Positions 55,622-64,000 of a stretch of 64,000 nucleotides of DNA are shown here, one piece after another (positions within the stretch are counted from its first letter, which is position 1; every line of letters starts with the position of its first letter). A program made the translations under genes and the position numbers. The notes under the pieces are model-generated. The model was given only the letters and a program-made list of their open reading frames with translations. It was not told where the DNA came from and searched no databases. Origin of the DNA: Clostridium sp. (GTDB taxonomy: Bacteria; Bacillota; Clostridia; Clostridiales; Clostridiaceae); NCBI RefSeq assembly GCF_021372645.1, contig NZ_JAJFUC010000026.1, forward strand, positions 62,001 through 126,000, read 5' to 3'.

Positions 55622-56320
55622 ATGAATAGATATACACTTAAAGAAATAGAAGAAAACTTAGGAGTTTGTTTTAATAATCCGACGTTGCTAAAAACAGCGC
55701 TTACACACAGTTCTTTTGGAAATCAATTTAAAGATGCTGAATATAATGAAAGACTTGAATTTTTAGGCGATTCAGTATTGCAACTTTGTATTACTGAATA
55801 TCTTTTTAATAATTTTAAGCATAAAAGTGAAGGAGAATTAACTAAAATAAGAAGTTTGATAGTTTGTGAAAATTCTCTTTATGAAATTGCAAAAAAAATA
55901 AATCTGGGGTCTTATATTAGAATGAGTAAAGGTGAAGAAATTACAGGGGGAAGAGAAAGAATTTCAATACAAGCGGATGCAGTTGAAGCAGTATTGGCAG
56001 CTGTTTATTTAGATAAAGGTATTGGATTTGTAAGAGATTTTATATTACTTCATTTTGAAGACGTGATAAAAAAGGCTATAAATAATGAAATAGTATTGGA
56101 CTTTAAGACAAAACTTCAAGAACTTCTTCAAAAAGATGGAGAGATAGTAATTCAATATGAATTAACAAGGTATGAAGGGCCACCTCATAGAAGAAAATTT
56201 TTTACCAATGTAATTATTGATAAAAAACTTATGGGTGAAGGTTCAGGCTATAGTAAAAAAGAATCAGAACAAAATGCAGCTAAACAAGCGTTAGACATAT
56301 TGGAAGGTATAAATGAGTAA
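55622..56320 (+). CDS. rnc: Ribonuclease III
   Basis: Cleaves double-stranded RNA, including rRNA precursors. The start is ATG 55622, seven bases after AAGGAGTGG. TTG 55592 is rejected. The catalytic signature is ERLEFLGDSVLQLCITEYLF, and a second set of acidic residues lies in ADAVEAVLAAVYLDKG. The C-terminal double-stranded-RNA-binding domain reads DFKTKLQELLQKDG to KKESEQNAAKQALDIL. 232 residues. Its end overlaps the next gene by eight bases. Confidence 0.97.
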   Translation: MNRYTLKEIEENLGVCFNNPTLLKTALTHSSFGNQFKDAEYNERLEFLGDSVLQLCITEYLFNNFKHKSEGELTKIRSLIVCENSLYEIAKKINLGSYIRMSKGEEITGGRERISIQADAVEAVLAAVYLDKGIGFVRDFILLHFEDVIKKAINNEIVLDFKTKLQELLQKDGEIVIQYELTRYEGPPHRRKFFTNVIIDKKLMGEGSGYSKKESEQNAAKQALDILEGINE

Positions 56321-57341
56321 GAATTATTATATAATCCCTATATTTGTACCACATGAAGGATGCCCTCATAATTGTGTGTTTTGTAATCAAGATAGAATAA
56401 CTGGAGTTCATGATGGTGTTACAGCTCAAACTGTAAGGAATACAATAAATGAATATTTAGAAACAATACAAAATAAGAGTGCAACTATTGAGGTTTCGTT
56501 TTTCGGCGGAACATTTACAGGCATAAGAGAAGAAAAACAAAGAGAACTATTAGAAATAGCTAAAGAGTTTAAAGATAAAAAACTTATAGATAAAATAAGA
56601 CTTTCTACAAGACCGGATTATATAAATGATTATATATTAACTTATCTTAAAGAGTATGGAGTTAATATAATAGAACTTGGTGTTCAGTCATTAGATGAAG
56701 AGGTACTAAAAAAAGCTGGAAGAGGACATAGTGTACAGGATGTTATAAATGCATCTAAACTAATTAAGGAATATGAATTTGTTTTAGGACATCAAATAAT
56801 GCCAGGACTTCCAGGAGATACATTTGAAAAGGATATAAACACTACTAAAGCATCAATTAATATGAATCCAGACATTTGCAGAATATATCCAGCTTTAGTT
56901 ATAAAAGATACACCTATGGAAAAAATGTATAAATGTAATGCGTATGTTCCATATTCTTTAGAAGAAGCCGTGAATATAAGTAAAGTTATGTATGGTATGT
57001 ATAGAAAAAATAAAATTAATGTAATACGAATAGGACTTCAACCAACAGAAAGTATAAATGAAGGTGGAGATATTGTAGCGGGTCCATTTCATCCTTCCTT
57101 TAGAGAATTAGTTGAAGGCAGCTTATTAGTAGATATGATTTTAGAAAATATGAAGGAAGAAGAAAATGTAGTAATTCATATTAACTCTAAAGATTTAAGT
57201 AAGCTTTATGCAAATAAGAAATTATATTTTAATAAGTTTAAAGAAATTAAGAAAGTTATTAGTGTAAAACAAGATAATAAAATAGAACGAGGACATATAA
57301 AACTCTGTTTAAAAGATGAAAAATTAGATATAATATATTAG
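56313..57341 (+). CDS. Elp3-like radical SAM protein
   Basis: Radical SAM enzyme related to the catalytic subunit of Elongator, presumably acting on tRNA, but without the acetyltransferase domain of true Elp3. The cluster motif is CPHNCVFC (C17, C21, C24). SFFGGTFTGI, RLSTRPDYIND, IELGVQSLDEEVLKKAGRGH and QIMPGLPGDT are the shared barrel motifs, followed by RIYPALVIKDTPMEKMY and IRIGLQPTES. 342 residues, the short form usual in clostridia between rnc and smc. It overlaps rnc by eight bases. The substrate is unproven. Confidence 0.9.
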   Translation: MSKNYYIIPIFVPHEGCPHNCVFCNQDRITGVHDGVTAQTVRNTINEYLETIQNKSATIEVSFFGGTFTGIREEKQRELLEIAKEFKDKKLIDKIRLSTRPDYINDYILTYLKEYGVNIIELGVQSLDEEVLKKAGRGHSVQDVINASKLIKEYEFVLGHQIMPGLPGDTFEKDINTTKASINMNPDICRIYPALVIKDTPMEKMYKCNAYVPYSLEEAVNISKVMYGMYRKNKINVIRIGLQPTESINEGGDIVAGPFHPSFRELVEGSLLVDMILENMKEEENVVIHINSKDLSKLYANKKLYFNKFKEIKKVISVKQDNKIERGHIKLCLKDEKLDIIY

Positions 57342-57439
57342 CGAGGGGAGACTCTCGCTTTTAATATTATACTTAATATGTTGTATTGATATTTATTAAT
57401 CTTTATTATAAACTAAATTGTAATGAGGAGTGTTTAGTT

Positions 57440-57538
57440 ATGAAAAAAAAGACTAGAAATAGAATGACAGTTGCTATGGCTATTTTTATTGTAATAATTT
57501 TTGTTATAGGATTCATACCTACTATATTTCATTTGTAA
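57440..57538 (+). CDS. 32-residue single-span membrane peptide between the Elp3-like gene and smc
   Basis: Short frame with a basic start (MKKKTRNRMT) and one hydrophobic helix (VAMAIFIVIIFVIGFIP), ending shortly after. GAGGAG lies ten bases upstream. The stop codon overlaps the AAGGAG of smc, so translation may be coupled to smc. I do not recognise the family. Position, ribosome binding site and tidy N-in type membrane topology make a real gene likely, but this is not proof. Confidence 0.6.
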   Translation: MKKKTRNRMTVAMAIFIVIIFVIGFIPTIFHL

Positions 57539-57549
57539 GGAGTATGCAC

Positions 57550-60500
57550 ATGTTTTTAAAATCTCTGGAAATAAGAGGATTTAAGTCCTTTGCTGATAAA
57601 ACGGAATTAAAATTTAAAAAGGGTGTAACGGCTGTTGTAGGACCTAATGGAAGTGGAAAGAGTAATATTTCTGATGCTGTAAGATGGGTACTTGGAGAAC
57701 AAAGTGTTAAGGTACTCCGAGGCGGAAAGATGGAAGATGTAATATTTTCTGGAACTCAGTTTAGAAAGGCTGTTGGGCTTGCACAAGTTTCGTTAACTCT
57801 CGATAATAGTGAGGAGCAATTAGCAACAGCATATAATGAGGTGACAGTATCTAGAAGAATATTCAGATCAGGAGAATCTGAATATTTAATAAATAATTCA
57901 AAATGCAGACTTAAAGATGTAACAAATCTTTTTGTGGATACAGGAATAGGTAAAGAAGGATATTCATTAATTGGACAAGGTAAAATAGAAGCCGTTTTAA
58001 GTGGTAAGCCAGAAGATAGAAGATCCCTTTTAGAAGAAGCGGCAGGTATTGTAAAATTTAAGAATAGAAAAGAAGAAGCTGAAAAAAAGTTAAGTAATAC
58101 TGATGATAATTTAGTTAGAATAAATGATATTTTATCAACTTATGAAGAGAGAATTGAGCCTTTAAGAATTGAAAGAGAAAAGGCATTAGAGTTTAATGAA
58201 TTATCTAAGGATTTAAAGAAAAAAGAAGTATCACTTATAGTCCATTCTATAAAGAATATGGAAGATGAATTAAAAGGCTTTAATGAAGATTTAGAATTGA
58301 AAATTAAGGGGATTGAAGATAAACGAAAAGAGATAGCTAGTGATAAAGAAAAACTTAGGTCTTTAGAATATGAGATAGAGGAAATAGATAGGAAAAACCT
58401 GGAAGAAAAAGAGCGATATTATAATTTAAAAGAAATAGTTAGTGAAGATGAAAAAAACATTGAGATTTACAATGAAAGAATTAAGAGTTTTGAAGAGAAA
58501 ATTAATAGAAATAACTATGAATTAAGTGATGTCGAAGCTAAAATAAGTCAAATAAATAAGATTAAGATAATATTAGAAGAAGAATTAACTAAAAGTTTAG
58601 AAGAACAAAAGTTAAAAAATCAAGATATTGAAAAACTAGAAGAAGACAATATAAAAAGTTCTAAAGAGCTTAAAAGTATTGAAGAAGAGATTAAAGCTTT
58701 AAAAGAAGGAGAATTTGAACTTTTAAGAAATAATTCGGATATAAAAAGTGATATTACTATATTAAATAAAGATATTTCACTTACAGAAGAAAAAACAGAA
58801 ACATTAAATTCATCTATATCATCTTTAGAGCATAATATAGTAATTAATTTAGCAACTTATAAAGGCTTAAGTAATGACATTAAAAATAAGAAAGACAAGA
58901 TAAAGTTATCAAATTTACAAATAGTAGAAGATAAGAAAAAAATAAGTTCAATATCTACCAATTTGAGTAAAAAGGAAAATGAGTTTAGAGAATTGAATAG
59001 AATTTTAACTAAACTTGATGCAAATAAGGCTATGTTAGAAAGTTTAGAGAAGCATTATGAAGGGTATAACAGGTCTGTAAAGTCATTAATGGAGTCAATT
59101 CATAAGGAAAAAATTACTCCTGTTAGTGATACTAAAGTTTTAGGTGAAGTTTTTACGGTTGAAAAAAATTATGAAACGGCTATAGAAATTGCATTAGGAG
59201 CTGCAATATCTAATGTAATAACAAAAAATGAAGCAATAGCTAAAGTTCTTATTGGATATTTGAAAAAAAACAATTTAGGAAGAGCAACCTTTTTGCCTTT
59301 AAATATAATAAGAGGTAGAAAATTAGAATTAGATAAAAACATTACTGAATCTAATGGCTATATTGGCATCGGAAGTGACATAATTTCCTACGATAAAGAG
59401 TATGATAATATAATGAATTATGTTCTTGGAAGAACAATAATTTGTACTAATATGGATTGCGCCCTTAGTATTGCACGTACTGGAAAATATAATTATAAAA
59501 TTGTTACTTTAGATGGTGAAGTGTTAAATCCAGGGGGATCTTTAACTGGTGGTAGCATAAAAGGAAAAAATTCTAATGTTCTAGGTAGAAAAAGAGAAAT
59601 TGAAGAATTAACAAAAGATATATACCATAAGAAAGAACATTATGAAGAATTAATGAAATTAGTTCAAGGACTTAAAGAAGAAATCAAAAGTTTAGATGAA
59701 AATATATTAAATAAAAGAGATGAAGTTCATGAAAAAAATATTGAATTGACTAAAAAAGAAAGTGAAATTCAAGGATTACAAAATGATACTGATAAATTAA
59801 AAAGAAATTTAGAAGTATTTAAAGAAGAACTTAAAAGAATAGTCAATGAAAAAGAACTTATATTTAAAAAGCTCAAAATTAAAGAAAATGAAATTAAATC
59901 CATTGAAAATGAAAATACATTTAATAAAAGTAAAAGCATAAACTTAGAAGAATTAATAAGCGTAAAAGCACAAGAGGTAAATGATAATGATAATAAGCTT
60001 ACAGAAATGAAAATAAATAAGGCAACTTTAGATGAAGCTATTGAAAATAAAAAAAATGAGTTTTCAAGAATGGAAAAAGAAATTTATGATTTAGCTGTTA
60101 AGAATGAATTTTTAAATAAAGAAAATGCTGAAAATAAAAACAGTATTGAAAGTTTAAATTTAAATATAAAAGTTAAAAATAAAAATATAGAAGATAATAC
60201 AATCAGCATTACTAAATTAGAATTAAATTTCAAAGATGAAGACTTAGTGAAAGAAAAACTAAAACATGAATTTAAAGAGAAAGATAATGTAATAAGTGGA
60301 ATTTTAGATGAAATTAGCTTGAGAGAAATGGAAGTTAATAAAAGAGAAATAATTAAGGCTAAAAAAGAAGCGGATAAGGAACATACTTATAAAAAGCTTA
60401 ATGAGGAATTAGAATTAACATATGCAGAAGCACTAGATATATGCGAACCAGTAATTCATGAAGAAGCTTTAAAACAAGAAATATATACTACAAAGAGTAA

Positions 60501-61113
60501 AATAACAAAACTTGGAGTAGTAAATTTAGCTGCTATAGAAGAATATGAAGAAATAAAGGATAAATATGAGTTTATGTCATCCCAAGCAGAGGATTTAGAG
60601 AATGCTAAAAAAGAATTAAATTCTGTTATTGAAGAGATGACTAGTGAAATGAAAATTTTATTTAGAGAGAACTTTAAAATTTTAAATTATAACTTTAATC
60701 AGACTTTTAAAGAGTTATTTAAAGGTGGAAGTGCAGAGCTTATTTTAGGCGAAGGTGATGAACTTACAGCTAATATTGATATAAATGTAGAGCCTCCAGG
60801 TAAAAAACTTCAAAATATTAATCTGATGTCAGGTGGAGAAAAAGTTTTATCGGCAATAGCATTGCTTTTTGGAATTTTAAAAATGAAGCCAACACCATTT
60901 TGTATACTAGATGAAATAGAAGCAGCACTAGATGATGCAAATGTGTATAGGTATGCAGAATTTTTAAAAGTGTTTTCTAAAAATACTCAATTTATAATTA
61001 TAACTCATAGAAAAGGTACTATGGAAGTTAGTGATATTATATATGGTGTAACTATGGAGGAAAAAGGAATATCTAAAGTGGTATCAGTAGACTTATCAGA
61101 AAATTTTAATTAG
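57550..61113 (+). CDS. smc: Chromosome segregation protein SMC
   Basis: Condenses and segregates chromosomes with ScpAB. ATG 57550 is seven bases after AAGGAG. ATG 57544 is too close to it. The N-terminal head opens MFLKSLEIRGFKSFADKTEL-like with Walker A GPNGSGKS (31-38) and the Q-loop region RWVLGEQSVK. Long coiled coils (about 160-500 and 680-1010) flank the hinge, which contains EVFTVEKNYETAIEIALGAA and LNPGGSLTGGS. The C-terminal head has signature LMSGGEKVLSAIALLFGIL and Walker B FCILDEIEAALDD (D1121, E1122). 1187 residues, full length. ftsY follows, as in most Firmicutes. Confidence 0.97.
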   Translation: MFLKSLEIRGFKSFADKTELKFKKGVTAVVGPNGSGKSNISDAVRWVLGEQSVKVLRGGKMEDVIFSGTQFRKAVGLAQVSLTLDNSEEQLATAYNEVTVSRRIFRSGESEYLINNSKCRLKDVTNLFVDTGIGKEGYSLIGQGKIEAVLSGKPEDRRSLLEEAAGIVKFKNRKEEAEKKLSNTDDNLVRINDILSTYEERIEPLRIEREKALEFNELSKDLKKKEVSLIVHSIKNMEDELKGFNEDLELKIKGIEDKRKEIASDKEKLRSLEYEIEEIDRKNLEEKERYYNLKEIVSEDEKNIEIYNERIKSFEEKINRNNYELSDVEAKISQINKIKIILEEELTKSLEEQKLKNQDIEKLEEDNIKSSKELKSIEEEIKALKEGEFELLRNNSDIKSDITILNKDISLTEEKTETLNSSISSLEHNIVINLATYKGLSNDIKNKKDKIKLSNLQIVEDKKKISSISTNLSKKENEFRELNRILTKLDANKAMLESLEKHYEGYNRSVKSLMESIHKEKITPVSDTKVLGEVFTVEKNYETAIEIALGAAISNVITKNEAIAKVLIGYLKKNNLGRATFLPLNIIRGRKLELDKNITESNGYIGIGSDIISYDKEYDNIMNYVLGRTIICTNMDCALSIARTGKYNYKIVTLDGEVLNPGGSLTGGSIKGKNSNVLGRKREIEELTKDIYHKKEHYEELMKLVQGLKEEIKSLDENILNKRDEVHEKNIELTKKESEIQGLQNDTDKLKRNLEVFKEELKRIVNEKELIFKKLKIKENEIKSIENENTFNKSKSINLEELISVKAQEVNDNDNKLTEMKINKATLDEAIENKKNEFSRMEKEIYDLAVKNEFLNKENAENKNSIESLNLNIKVKNKNIEDNTISITKLELNFKDEDLVKEKLKHEFKEKDNVISGILDEISLREMEVNKREIIKAKKEADKEHTYKKLNEELELTYAEALDICEPVIHEEALKQEIYTTKSKITKLGVVNLAAIEEYEEIKDKYEFMSSQAEDLENAKKELNSVIEEMTSEMKILFRENFKILNYNFNQTFKELFKGGSAELILGEGDELTANIDINVEPPGKKLQNINLMSGGEKVLSAIALLFGILKMKPTPFCILDEIEAALDDANVYRYAEFLKVFSKNTQFIIITHRKGTMEVSDIIYGVTMEEKGISKVVSVDLSENFN

Positions 61114-61125
61114 GAGGAAATGAAT

Positions 61126-62034
61126 TTGTTTGGAAATTTATTTAATAAACTAAAAGAGGGATTAACAAAGACTAGGGATGGATTAACTGATAAAATAAAT
61201 GAAGTTTTAAATTTAGCAATAACTATAGATGAAGATTTATATGAAGAATTAGAAGAAATATTAATTATATCAGATGTAGGCATGGAAACTACAGTAGATA
61301 TTATAGAAAGATTAAGAAACAAGATACGTAAAGAAAAAATAAATGATCCTAAAGAAGTTAATCCTGCGTTAAAGGAAGTTATAAAAAATATGTTACTTGA
61401 AGGTTCTTATGAAGATGATGAAGAAGGCAAAAAAGTAATGCTTGTAATTGGGGTTAATGGTGTAGGTAAAACTACGTCTATTGGTAAACTTGCTGCTAAA
61501 AATAAAGAAGAAGGCAAAAAGGTATTATTAGCTGCAGCAGATACATTTAGAGCAGCAGCTATAGATCAACTTGAAGTTTGGAGCAGTCGAGCTCAAGTTG
61601 ATATAATAAAACATCAAGAAGGTTCAGACCCAGCTGCAGTAGTTTTTGATGCAATACAGGCAGCTAAAGCTAGAAATGTTGATTTATTAATATGTGACAC
61701 AGCAGGAAGACTTCATAATAAAAAGAATTTAATGAATGAACTTGAAAAGATAAATAGAATAATAGATAAAGAATTAGGTGGGTATAAAAAAGAAACATTA
61801 CTTGTTTTAGATGCAACCACAGGACAAAATGCTGTAATTCAAGCTAAGCAATTTATGGAGGCTTGTCCTATTGATGGAATAATATTAACTAAATTAGATG
61901 GGACTGCAAAAGGTGGAGTAGTTTTATCGATAAAACAAAGTTTGAATATTCCAGTTAGATATATAGGTGTTGGAGAAGGTGTTGATGATCTTCAAAAATT
62001 TGATGCAGAAGAGTTTGCAGAAGCATTGATATAG
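61126..62034 (+). CDS. ftsY: Signal recognition particle receptor FtsY
   Basis: GTPase that docks the signal recognition particle at the membrane. TTG 61126, eight bases after AGGAGG, gives MFGNLFNKLKEGLTKTRDGL; ATG 61120 would add two residues but is only two bases away from the ribosome binding site. The N-domain helices come first. The G domain has GVNGVGKTTSIGKLA (from about residue 108), DTFRAAAIDQLEVW, DTAGRLHNKKNLM, DATTGQNAV and TKLDGTAKGG. The C-terminus ends GVGEGVDDLQKFDAEEFAEAL. 302 residues, without the long acidic extension of E. coli FtsY. Confidence 0.96.
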   Translation: MFGNLFNKLKEGLTKTRDGLTDKINEVLNLAITIDEDLYEELEEILIISDVGMETTVDIIERLRNKIRKEKINDPKEVNPALKEVIKNMLLEGSYEDDEEGKKVMLVIGVNGVGKTTSIGKLAAKNKEEGKKVLLAAADTFRAAAIDQLEVWSSRAQVDIIKHQEGSDPAAVVFDAIQAAKARNVDLLICDTAGRLHNKKNLMNELEKINRIIDKELGGYKKETLLVLDATTGQNAVIQAKQFMEACPIDGIILTKLDGTAKGGVVLSIKQSLNIPVRYIGVGEGVDDLQKFDAEEFAEALI

Positions 62035-62137
62035 TATTATAAACTGTGAAATATGAATTTTCTGCATGTGTTAAGTAAAAGTACTTGACACATATAAATA
62101 ATCCTGTTAAAATCTTTTTTGTAGGTAAGGTGATTAA

Positions 62138-62467
62138 ATGGAAGATAGAGTTGAGATTTCGTTGCTTATGGATTTTTATGGTCCATTACTAACTGATAAG
62201 CAAAGTGAAATTATGCAGTGGTATTATAATGATGATTTATCTTTATCTGAAATAGCAGAACTTAATAAAACAAGTCGACAAGCTATTCATGATTTAATCA
62301 AAAGATGTTATAAACAGCTTCTCTCCTATGAACGTAAGCTTAACTTACTTCAAAAGAGCATAAAACGCGAAAAAGAAATTATAAATTTTTTAGAACATTT
62401 AAAAAATAATTATTCCATAGATAATGAGGATATTATAAAATATAAAGAAAAGCTAGAAAATTTATAA
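62138..62467 (+). CDS. ylxM: YlxM/p13-like SRP-associated helix-turn-helix protein
   Basis: 109-residue helical protein with a sigma-region-4-like helix-turn-helix (LTDKQSEIMQWYYNDDLSLS then EIAELNKTSRQAIHDLIKRC) and a C-terminal coiled region. Its invariable place before ffh has led to the view that it assists the signal recognition particle. In Streptococcus mutans a homologue binds SRP components. AAGGTG precedes the ATG. It ends 13 bases before ffh. Confidence 0.93.
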   Translation: MEDRVEISLLMDFYGPLLTDKQSEIMQWYYNDDLSLSEIAELNKTSRQAIHDLIKRCYKQLLSYERKLNLLQKSIKREKEIINFLEHLKNNYSIDNEDIIKYKEKLENL

Positions 62468-62480
62468 GGAGGATGTAAAC

Positions 62481-63836
62481 ATGGCTTTCGAAGGATTAGG
62501 TGAAAAACTACAGGAAACTTTCAGGAAATTAAAAGGTAAAGGAAAGTTATCTGAAAAAGACATAAAAGAAGCCATGAGAGAAGTAAAGCTTGCCTTGTTA
62601 GAAGCAGATGTTAACTATAAAGTTGTTAAACAATTTATTGCATCAGTCAGTGCTAAGTGCGTTGGAGATGAAGTACTACAAAGTTTAACACCAGGACAAC
62701 ATGTAATAAAAATAGTTAATGAAGAACTTACTAATCTTATGGGTGGAAGTGAGAGTAAACTTAACTACAGTAGTTCAGGTCTTACAGTTATAATGTTAGT
62801 TGGACTACAAGGAGCAGGTAAAACTACTATGTGTGGTAAGCTTGCATTAAACCTTAGAAAAGATAATAAGAAACCATTACTAGTAGCATGTGATATTTAT
62901 AGACCAGCAGCTATAAAACAATTAGAGATTGTAGGAAAGCAAATTGAAATTCCAGTATTCTCAATGGGTGATAAAGTTAATCCAGTTGAAATTGCAAAGA
63001 ATGGAATAGCTCATGCAAAAGACAATGGAAATAATGTAGTTATTATTGATACTGCAGGTAGACTTCACATTGATGAAGAATTAATGCAGGAATTAAAAAA
63101 TATAAAAGAAAATGTAAAACCATCAGAAATATTATTAGTTGTTGATTCAATGACTGGTCAAGATGCTGTTAATGTAGCAGAAAGCTTTAATAATGATTTA
63201 GATTTAAGCGGAGTTATTTTAACAAAGTTAGATGGTGATACTAGAGGTGGAGCTGCACTTTCAATCAAAAGCATAGTTGATAAACCAATTAAATATGCTG
63301 GTATTGGTGAAAAGATGAATGATCTTGAAGTGTTCCATCCTGATAGAATGGCATCAAGAATACTTGGAATGGGTGATGTATTATCACTTATTGAAAAGGC
63401 TCAAGAAGCTATTGATGAAAAGGAAGCTGCAGATTTAGGTAAAAGAATGTTAAATCAAGAATTTAACTTTGATGATTATCTAATGGCAATGGAACAAATG
63501 AAGAAGCTTGGACCTTTAAATAAAATTTTAGAAATGATACCTGGCATGAATTCAAAGGAGCTTCAAGGAGTTGACTTTGATAAAGGAACAGAAGCACTTG
63601 ATAAAAGTAAGGCAGTCATTCAATCTATGACAGCTAAAGAAAGAAAAAATCCAAATCTTATAGTGAAATCTGCATCAAGAAAAAACAGAATAGCTAAGGG
63701 ATCTGGTACAAGTGTCCAAGAAGTTAATAAGCTCATGAAAGGCTATGAAATGATGAAAAAGCAAATGAAGCAAATGAAGTCATTCACAAAGCAATCAAAG
63801 AAGGGCGGCGGCTTATTTGGTAAGCTACCATTCTAG
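62481..63836 (+). CDS. ffh: Signal recognition particle protein Ffh (SRP54)
   Basis: GTPase and signal-sequence-binding subunit of the signal recognition particle. The N-domain begins MAFEGLGEKLQETFRKLKGK. The G domain has GLQGAGKTTMCGKLA, CDIYRPAAIKQLE, DTAGRLHIDEELM, DSMTGQDAVNVAE and TKLDGDTRGGAALS. The M domain is methionine-rich with PGMNSKELQG, the RNA-binding SASRKNRIAKGSGTSVQEVN and a C-terminus (YEMMKKQMKQMKSF). 451 residues. It is co-transcribed with ylxM, and rpsP follows as in other Firmicutes. Confidence 0.97.
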   Translation: MAFEGLGEKLQETFRKLKGKGKLSEKDIKEAMREVKLALLEADVNYKVVKQFIASVSAKCVGDEVLQSLTPGQHVIKIVNEELTNLMGGSESKLNYSSSGLTVIMLVGLQGAGKTTMCGKLALNLRKDNKKPLLVACDIYRPAAIKQLEIVGKQIEIPVFSMGDKVNPVEIAKNGIAHAKDNGNNVVIIDTAGRLHIDEELMQELKNIKENVKPSEILLVVDSMTGQDAVNVAESFNNDLDLSGVILTKLDGDTRGGAALSIKSIVDKPIKYAGIGEKMNDLEVFHPDRMASRILGMGDVLSLIEKAQEAIDEKEAADLGKRMLNQEFNFDDYLMAMEQMKKLGPLNKILEMIPGMNSKELQGVDFDKGTEALDKSKAVIQSMTAKERKNPNLIVKSASRKNRIAKGSGTSVQEVNKLMKGYEMMKKQMKQMKSFTKQSKKGGGLFGKLPF

Positions 63837-63886
63837 AAAAAAGACATATTTGGTTAAGCATTTTATGTGATACCTAAAATATATAA

Positions 63887-64000
<114 letters not shown>

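Overview
The window is a low-GC, AT-rich chromosome segment of an endospore-forming Firmicute. Gene order, the complete set of late sporulation sigma factors, butyrate/acetate-type pta-ackA and strongly A/T-biased codons fit Clostridium sensu stricto (the C. beijerinckii / C. butyricum neighbourhood is my guess; the species cannot be fixed from the sequence alone). Almost all genes are on the + strand. Only rpmB, ylbJ, ylbM and one transposase relic are on the - strand. It is mostly ordinary core genome with short regulatory and repeat-bearing gaps, and no tRNA, rRNA, CRISPR array or prophage was seen.

Layout. 1-6.3 kb: the 3' part of a class B penicillin-binding protein, an uninterrupted sigK, a PilT ATPase, an FtsA-like actin homologue and ftsZ. 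6.3-9.3 kb: spoIIGA-sigE-sigG-ylmC, the compartment-specific sporulation cascade, with a well-formed Spo0A-type promoter before spoIIGA and a sigma-F-type promoter before sigG. 9.3-10.9 kb: nrdR and pgeF. 10.9-18.5 kb: a phosphate regulon (phoP-phoR, pstSCAB, two tandem phoU genes) with a phased array of hexamers before pstS. 18.7-24.9 kb: a DUF512 radical SAM gene, der, gpsA, spoIVA and an orphan PBECR3-like gene. 25.2-34.2 kb: yicC-remA-gmk-rpoZ-coaBC-priA-def-fmt-yugP-rsmB. 34.2-40.7 kb: rlmN-prpC-prkC-rsgA-rpe-thiN and the tiny spoVM gene (23 codons). 40.8-48.4 kb: rpmB, asp23-fakA-recG-rsmD-coaD, a coiled-coil gene and ylbJ. 48.5-53.2 kb: ylbM, pta-ackA and a scar made of two different insertion-sequence relics. 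53.4-64 kb: yceD-rpmF-plsX-acpP-rnc, an Elp3-like radical SAM gene, a 32-codon membrane peptide, smc-ftsY-ylxM-ffh and the start of rpsP.

How the genes fit together. Many belong to conserved Firmicute clusters: division (ftsA-like/ftsZ), forespore and mother-cell sigma factors with spoIVA and spoVM (SpoVM anchors the SpoIVA coat base), phosphate sensing and uptake, PASTA kinase/phosphatase signalling, ribosome maturation, fatty-acid initiation (plsX, acpP) and signal-recognition-particle targeting (ftsY, ylxM, ffh).

The least explained material lies between genes. At least six gaps carry members of one dispersed palindromic repeat family. Its ends resemble TTAGGCATATGAAAG followed by AAAATAACAAGTC, with the mirror image at the other end. 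Each copy sits just downstream of a stop codon and, where polarity can be judged, is oriented with the upstream gene. I regard this family as the most interesting candidate for something undescribed.
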